Below are positions 48,642-53,543 of a stretch of 53,543 nucleotides of DNA, one piece after another. Every line of letters begins with the position of its first letter. Within the stretch, counting starts at the first letter, position 1. This DNA is from Cytophagaceae bacterium (GTDB lineage: Bacteria; Bacteroidota; Bacteroidia; Cytophagales; Spirosomataceae). Under the pieces are notes generated by a model. The model did not search any database. It saw nothing but the letters and a program-made list of their open reading frames with translations, and was not told the origin of the DNA. The stretch lies in contig CANHXO010000003.1 of assembly GCA_947464595.1 (NCBI GenBank), positions 1-53,543 of the forward strand. Reading direction: 5' to 3'. The position numbers and the translations under genes are program-made.

Positions 48642-50558
48642 ATGTCTGATTCCATTAAGCACGAATGCGGAATAGCTTTAATCCGATTACGTAAGCCCTT
48701 TCAGTATTATTTGGACAAATACAACAACCCCATGTACGGCCTCAAAAAGTTGTACTTGATGATGGAAAAACAAGTGAATCGAGGGCAAGATGGAGCAGGG
48801 GTGGCCAACATCAAAATCAATGTAAAACCGGGGCATCGGTACATCAGTCGGTATCGATCCGTGGAACCACAAGCAGTAGCCGATATTTTCGGAAAAATTG
48901 ACAAAAAATTCAAGAAAGCACATAAGTTAGCCAAGGAAACCAAGCGCGATACGGGTATCGATGCCTCGAAAGACGCGGTATGGTGGCAAGATAATGTGGC
49001 GTTTACGGGCGAAGTGCTCTTGGGCCATTTACGTTATGGAACACATGGCCAAAATGAAATAGAAAATTGCCATCCCATGTTGCGTCAAAACAACTGGAGG
49101 TCCCGAAATTTAGTGATGGCTGGCAATTTCAATATGACCAATGTAGATGATTTGTTTGACAAATTGGTTTCCTTAGGTCAGCATCCCAAAGAAAAAGTGG
49201 ATACCGTCACCGTGATGGAAAAAATAGGCCATTTTTTGGATGAAGAAAATCAAAGACAATTCTTAAAATACCGAGACAAATACGAGAATCCTGAATTATC
49301 AGATATTCTGGCAGAAAAAATAGATTTAATGCGTGTTTTAGAACGATCATGCAAAGATTTTGACGGTGGATATGCGATGGTAGGGATGACGGGATTTGGT
49401 GCAGCATTCGTTGCTAGAGATCCTGCGGGAATTCGACCTGCATTTTATTATGTGGACGATGAAGTAGTTGTGGTGGCTTCGGAAAAACAAGCAATAAAAA
49501 CGTCCTTTGATTGTGAATATTCTGAGATCAAAGAAGTAACGCCTGGACATGCACTGGTCATCGCCATGGATGGTTCAGTGCAAGAAAAGCCGTTCATCGA
49601 TCGACTAGAGCAAAAATCTTGCTCCTTTGAACGAATTTATTTCTCCAGAGGCTCTGATCCTGATATTTACCATGAGCGTAAAAAACTAGGCCAATTATTA
49701 ATTCCACAAATTTTAAATGAGGTCAACCATGATTTAAAGAATACTGTATTTTCTTATATTCCCAATACCGCTGAAACTGCCTTTCTTGGCATGATTGACG
49801 GCCTAGAAGATCACCTAGCTAAAGAGAGGAAAAAAGCGATCATGGAAGGTATTTTATTTGAGGAAGAGCTGGAAGAATTATTAACTTTCAGACCTCGGGT
49901 CGAAAAACTAATCTCCAAAAATGTCAAGGTACGAACATTCATTACCAGCGATGATCAAAGAGACGATATGGTGTCTCATGTGTATGATACGACCTACGAA
50001 GTGATCAACAAAGGTGTCGATTCGGTAGTTCTAATTGATGATTCCATCGTTCGGGGCACGACCTTAGAAAAAAGCATTTTAAGCCTTTTAGACAAACTAT
50101 CACCTAAGAAAATTGTGATTGTTTCCTCGGCGCCACAAATCAGATACCCTGATTGCTATGGCATCGACATGTCTAAAATGAAGGATTTTGTGGCTTTCAG
50201 AGCTGCCTTAGAGTTATTGAAAGAAAGAGGGCTTGAAAATATTTTAGACGAAGTTAATTTAAAATGCTTGTTGGCCTTAGAAAATGGCACCGCTTCTTCG
50301 GAGAATTTCGTGAAGGCCATTTATGAGCCTTTTACCAACGAAGAAATTTCAAATAAAATAGCTGAGATCGTGAAACCAAAACATCTGCATGCCGAGGTTT
50401 CTGTGATTTATCAAACGGTTGCGAATTTAAATATTGCTTGCCCAGATCATTTGGGCGACTGGTATTTTACTGGAAACTTCCCGACTCCAGGAGGGAATCA
50501 GGTGGTCAACAAAGCCTTTGTGAATTTTATGAAGGGGGTAGAAGTAAGAGCCTACTAA
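48642..50558 (+). CDS. Amidophosphoribosyltransferase-like protein (class-II GATase plus PRTase), extended form
   Basis: 638 aa; HECGIALIRL with Cys nucleophile at residue 9, LLGHLRYGTHG, PRPP loop VVLIDDSIVRGTTLEKSI. Confidence 0.9.
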   Translation: MSDSIKHECGIALIRLRKPFQYYLDKYNNPMYGLKKLYLMMEKQVNRGQDGAGVANIKINVKPGHRYISRYRSVEPQAVADIFGKIDKKFKKAHKLAKETKRDTGIDASKDAVWWQDNVAFTGEVLLGHLRYGTHGQNEIENCHPMLRQNNWRSRNLVMAGNFNMTNVDDLFDKLVSLGQHPKEKVDTVTVMEKIGHFLDEENQRQFLKYRDKYENPELSDILAEKIDLMRVLERSCKDFDGGYAMVGMTGFGAAFVARDPAGIRPAFYYVDDEVVVVASEKQAIKTSFDCEYSEIKEVTPGHALVIAMDGSVQEKPFIDRLEQKSCSFERIYFSRGSDPDIYHERKKLGQLLIPQILNEVNHDLKNTVFSYIPNTAETAFLGMIDGLEDHLAKERKKAIMEGILFEEELEELLTFRPRVEKLISKNVKVRTFITSDDQRDDMVSHVYDTTYEVINKGVDSVVLIDDSIVRGTTLEKSILSLLDKLSPKKIVIVSSAPQIRYPDCYGIDMSKMKDFVAFRAALELLKERGLENILDEVNLKCLLALENGTASSENFVKAIYEPFTNEEISNKIAEIVKPKHLHAEVSVIYQTVANLNIACPDHLGDWYFTGNFPTPGGNQVVNKAFVNFMKGVEVRAY

Positions 50559-50559
50559 A

Positions 50560-50805
50560 TTAACGCCAACGATCTATTCCCGCATTTTCAAATTTAGAAT
50601 CGGTAAATTTCAATCTGCCATCCGCTGAGAGGGTAATTGAAATATATTCCCATTCTTTATCAAAAATTGGAAATTGGCAAACCCATTGATCCTTACTTTT
50701 AGATGCAATGGTTGTATATACTCGTTGGTTAGTAGTCGAATAAAGTGTCACCACTTTATTTCCTTGCCAGTAGGCCAATAAGCGCGTAAAAAAGGTTATT
50801 TTCAT
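50560..50805 (-). CDS. Small hypothetical protein
   Basis: 81-aa ORF in the same strand orientation just downstream of the PEGA gene, 2-nt spacing. Confidence 0.5.
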   Translation of the reverse strand: MKITFFTRLLAYWQGNKVVTLYSTTNQRVYTTIASKSKDQWVCQFPIFDKEWEYISITLSADGRLKFTDSKFENAGIDRWR

Positions 50806-50807
50806 CC

Positions 50808-51092
50808 CTATTCTTTAACTAATTGGACTTTAATTTCAGTTTGTTTCCCATCAAGGTTTATTCTTTGCCCAACAAATCCCACCTTGCTCACATAAATAAA
50901 ACTACTAGATTTAGTATCGATCGTAAGGGTTAGAGGCGTTTTACCTATAAAAAAGGCATTTAAAAGTACATCGGCTCCTTCTGGAACAGAGCTGACTACA
51001 ACTTTAATTTCTTTTTTTGGTGAATTGGAAATGGGTGCATAGGAACTCAAAAATAAAAGGCAAAAAACAGATAATATATGTCGAAGTTTCAT
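50808..51092 (-). CDS. PEGA-domain protein, secreted
   Basis: 94 aa; signal peptide, KVVVSSVPEGADVLLNAFFIGKTPLTLTI (PEGA motif). Confidence 0.8.
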   Translation of the reverse strand: MKLRHILSVFCLLFLSSYAPISNSPKKEIKVVVSSVPEGADVLLNAFFIGKTPLTLTIDTKSSSFIYVSKVGFVGQRINLDGKQTEIKVQLVKE

Positions 51093-51201
51093 ACGATTGA
51101 TTTTAGAGTTTTCTAAACTTTAAAACAATATTAATCGTAGGTCTTCAAAAAATCAGCGAAAAATTATTTAAAGGAAGTGTATTTACTTAATGGTCCATGC
51201 A

Positions 51202-53543
51202 TTAATAGGCTACGATTACCGCACCACGAATGGTTTGAGTCCCTTTTTCAGGATAATCAACGGCTTTGTATTGAATGACCCAAACATAAGAGTCTTGTGG
51301 AACCCTAACGCCGTTAGACTTCCCATCCCATTGTAAATCGGGAGATCCAGATTTGGAAAATATCATTTCACCCCAACGGTTAAAAATTTGTAGCGTTAAA
51401 ATTTCTACGCGTTTGGCGACTTTAGGTAAAGGGGAAAAATAATCATTTTTACCATCCCCATTGGGAGTAAAAATACTGGGTGCAATAATAATAGGCTCGC
51501 ATTTATCAGAAACGGGAAAGGTATTATTTAAAACACAACCTTCCTTATCTGTAATTTTTACTTGGTAATTCCCGCTGGTTTTAACTAAAATTTGATTGGT
51601 TGTATCAGCTGAGGTCAACGAAGGTCCAGTCCACCTATATTTCAAATCCTTTGTACTTGCGTTCAATAATAGTGGGAATGGAACCGGGCTATCCATACAA
51701 ATTGAAAAATCCTTTTTGGGCATCACATAGCTATTCTCTAAGAAATTCACTTTAGTGGATACTTTTACGGAACATTTGGTCGCTGTATCGGAGAGCGCCA
51801 ACGACAAATTTCCACCAGGAGACTTGAAGGTAGCTGTGGGTGTTTTATCTCCGTTGCTCCATGCATAAACGAGGTTTTTAGAAACCGGAGTTTGGGTCAA
51901 AGTGATTTTTGCATCCGTCTTACAAATTCGATTATATTCAGCATCCAGGGTCACTGGTTTTAAAACTACGATATCAAATTGCTGCGCATCCAATAAATAA
52001 GCCTTCACACAACTATTGGTAATGGCCGCAGTGATCACATATTTGTCAGATGTGGCAAAATCATATTTTAGTTCTGCCCCTGTAAAAGAATAAATAAGTT
52101 TACTAGCATCTAATGGGACGAGAATACCTGTTTTAGCCTGTGGAAAAGGACTTAAGGTCGTTTGATAAATTTTCCAATCGATGCGGTCATTGTTTAAAGG
52201 ATCGCATAATTTCTGAGAAACCGTAAACTTAAACGTTGTCCCATCGCAAGTTTGGCTAATCGATGGAGGAGGTTGGGGCGTACTAGGAAATGGAATGGTA
52301 GGTGGTAAACCTAATTGGCTTGTCGCCCCCGAAGGTAATGTGATTGGTTTCCCCAAAGAATCTAGACCAAACCCATTCCGGGTAAATTTAGCCATGATAT
52401 TGGTATCCCCTTTTGCTGTGACTAAATTATTTAAGCTTTTAATTTTCCCTAGAATGTTACTGCCCTGAAAGGCTGCAAATATAATCGCGTAATTCACTGG
52501 ATCTATCTGTAAAGCACCGACTTTTTCAGGTCCTGAATACATTACCTGTTTGCTCGCGAGAGTTTTTACAGCATCTTTGCTAGAAATATCAAATTGCAAA
52601 ATCTGTGAAGGAATTGAACCTCCATCTCCTTGCATCGAAACATAAAGTACACTGTCATTCGGTGAAAACTCTACCCCATACAGAGTAGGCGGGCTAATTC
52701 CTAAATCTAAGGTGAACGACAAAGTTGATTTCCCAGTTGTTTTATCGTAATCGTAAATGTCCACTTTATTGGCCGGCGGACCAGGAATGGTAATGGCCAA
52801 TTTAGTCGAATTAGGGGCTGAGATCTTGGTATTTCCCGTTGACCCAGCGGCCGCAGAAATACTCGTACCCGATTTTGTAACCACAGGAACTGAAATACCA
52901 GAAGCAGACACTTTAAAAATTCGCGTGGTGGTTGATGTAGCCAAAGGATCCGCATCCTGGGTCACGAGCCAATAAAACCCATTGCCTCCCTCGGTAGCTA
53001 AAATTCTAGAAGTAGTTGGAACGGGACTTAAGGTGTCATTTAAAACAGAGATCCCTCCTTTGCCTTTATTCATTTTCATGTCCACAATGCTGTAAAAAAT
53101 TAAATTTTCGCCTTTGGCATTTTTACTCAGTGTAAACACATAGTATTCTGCCTGACATCCTTTACATGATGTTTTGGGAATAATGGTAACCCCTTGGGAA
53201 TTTGTGGGATCACCATTTAAAACTTTGGTAGGGTCGATGGGGTTATTGAACTTGTCAAATACCTTTTGGCCATCCGTGTAAAAAATAAGTCCGTTTGACA
53301 TGGTTGGATCCTCCATTTTAGCTACACCATTGGGGGCATTAATTTTACTGGTGACTAAAGTCGGGTTATCCGGTGAACCCGTAAATAAAATAGATGCTCC
53401 ATCGCCAAAAGCCCATGCCTTTGTAAATTTAGTTATATTCTTGTCGGGGTCACGTTCCCCACAAATTTTGATTTGCATTTTGGCTTCGGCCGTACATCCA
53501 GAAACTCGATCGGTAATTTTAACTGAGTAACACCCTGAGTCAC
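51202..53543 (-). CDS. Large secreted protein with Ig-like/PKD-like repeats and gliding-motility-associated C-terminal (T9SS type B) domain; 5' end outside window
   Basis: C-terminus SIFTPNGDGKNDYFSPLPKVAKRVEILTLQIFNRWGEMIFSKSG...WDGKSNGVRVPQDSYVWVIQYK; reading frame stays open through the right edge (DSGCYSVKITDRVSGCTAEAKMQIKIC). Confidence 0.92.
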   Translation of the reverse strand, partial: DSGCYSVKITDRVSGCTAEAKMQIKICGERDPDKNITKFTKAWAFGDGASILFTGSPDNPTLVTSKINAPNGVAKMEDPTMSNGLIFYTDGQKVFDKFNNPIDPTKVLNGDPTNSQGVTIIPKTSCKGCQAEYYVFTLSKNAKGENLIFYSIVDMKMNKGKGGISVLNDTLSPVPTTSRILATEGGNGFYWLVTQDADPLATSTTTRIFKVSASGISVPVVTKSGTSISAAAGSTGNTKISAPNSTKLAITIPGPPANKVDIYDYDKTTGKSTLSFTLDLGISPPTLYGVEFSPNDSVLYVSMQGDGGSIPSQILQFDISSKDAVKTLASKQVMYSGPEKVGALQIDPVNYAIIFAAFQGSNILGKIKSLNNLVTAKGDTNIMAKFTRNGFGLDSLGKPITLPSGATSQLGLPPTIPFPSTPQPPPSISQTCDGTTFKFTVSQKLCDPLNNDRIDWKIYQTTLSPFPQAKTGILVPLDASKLIYSFTGAELKYDFATSDKYVITAAITNSCVKAYLLDAQQFDIVVLKPVTLDAEYNRICKTDAKITLTQTPVSKNLVYAWSNGDKTPTATFKSPGGNLSLALSDTATKCSVKVSTKVNFLENSYVMPKKDFSICMDSPVPFPLLLNASTKDLKYRWTGPSLTSADTTNQILVKTSGNYQVKITDKEGCVLNNTFPVSDKCEPIIIAPSIFTPNGDGKNDYFSPLPKVAKRVEILTLQIFNRWGEMIFSKSGSPDLQWDGKSNGVRVPQDSYVWVIQYKAVDYPEKGTQTIRGAVIVAY

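Noticed and set aside
1-53543. CRISPR arrays, prophage, integrase or intact insertion sequence
   Set aside because: No regularly spaced repeats, integrase, transposase or phage structural genes were recognised by eye.

Overview
Low-GC Bacteroidota-type chromosomal window (probably Cytophagales-like; inferred from TAnnTTTG promoter elements, a T9SS type-B sorting domain, DUF4954, extended Rho and extended PurF). It is densely coding, with no CRISPR array, phage or intact IS element recognised. Main blocks: (i) a ROK kinase/DMT transporter/SIS isomerase/CBM9-like operon in which the ROK gene carries an in-frame TAA; (ii) tRNA-Asp, dinB-like, dapF and a phosphosugar mutase; (iii) a GH10 xylanase, a DUF1080 multidomain protein and a beta-propeller/cytochrome c protein; (iv) a tight five-gene operon (APC permease, glutamine-synthetase-like ligase, Fe-alcohol dehydrogenase, class-I GATase hydrolase, aldehyde dehydrogenase) whose composition fits a gamma-glutamylated amino-alcohol (ethanolamine-like) catabolic route; (v) an ABC-2 exporter with a periplasmic LolA-like protein; (vi) a decayed sulfatase reduced to fused N- and C-terminal stubs; (vii) VOC/DUF4954, an M28 peptidase, gcvP, a FadN/FadA-like pair, rho, bioF-bioD-bioA, a GMC oxidoreductase, HupE-like, nrdB, uvrA, an isolated nuoN, a PurF-like amidotransferase, and a T9SS-sorted protein cut by the right edge. 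The strongest candidate for an under-described system is the five-gene operon at 12485-18390. All calls come from reading the sequence and supplied translations; no database search was run.
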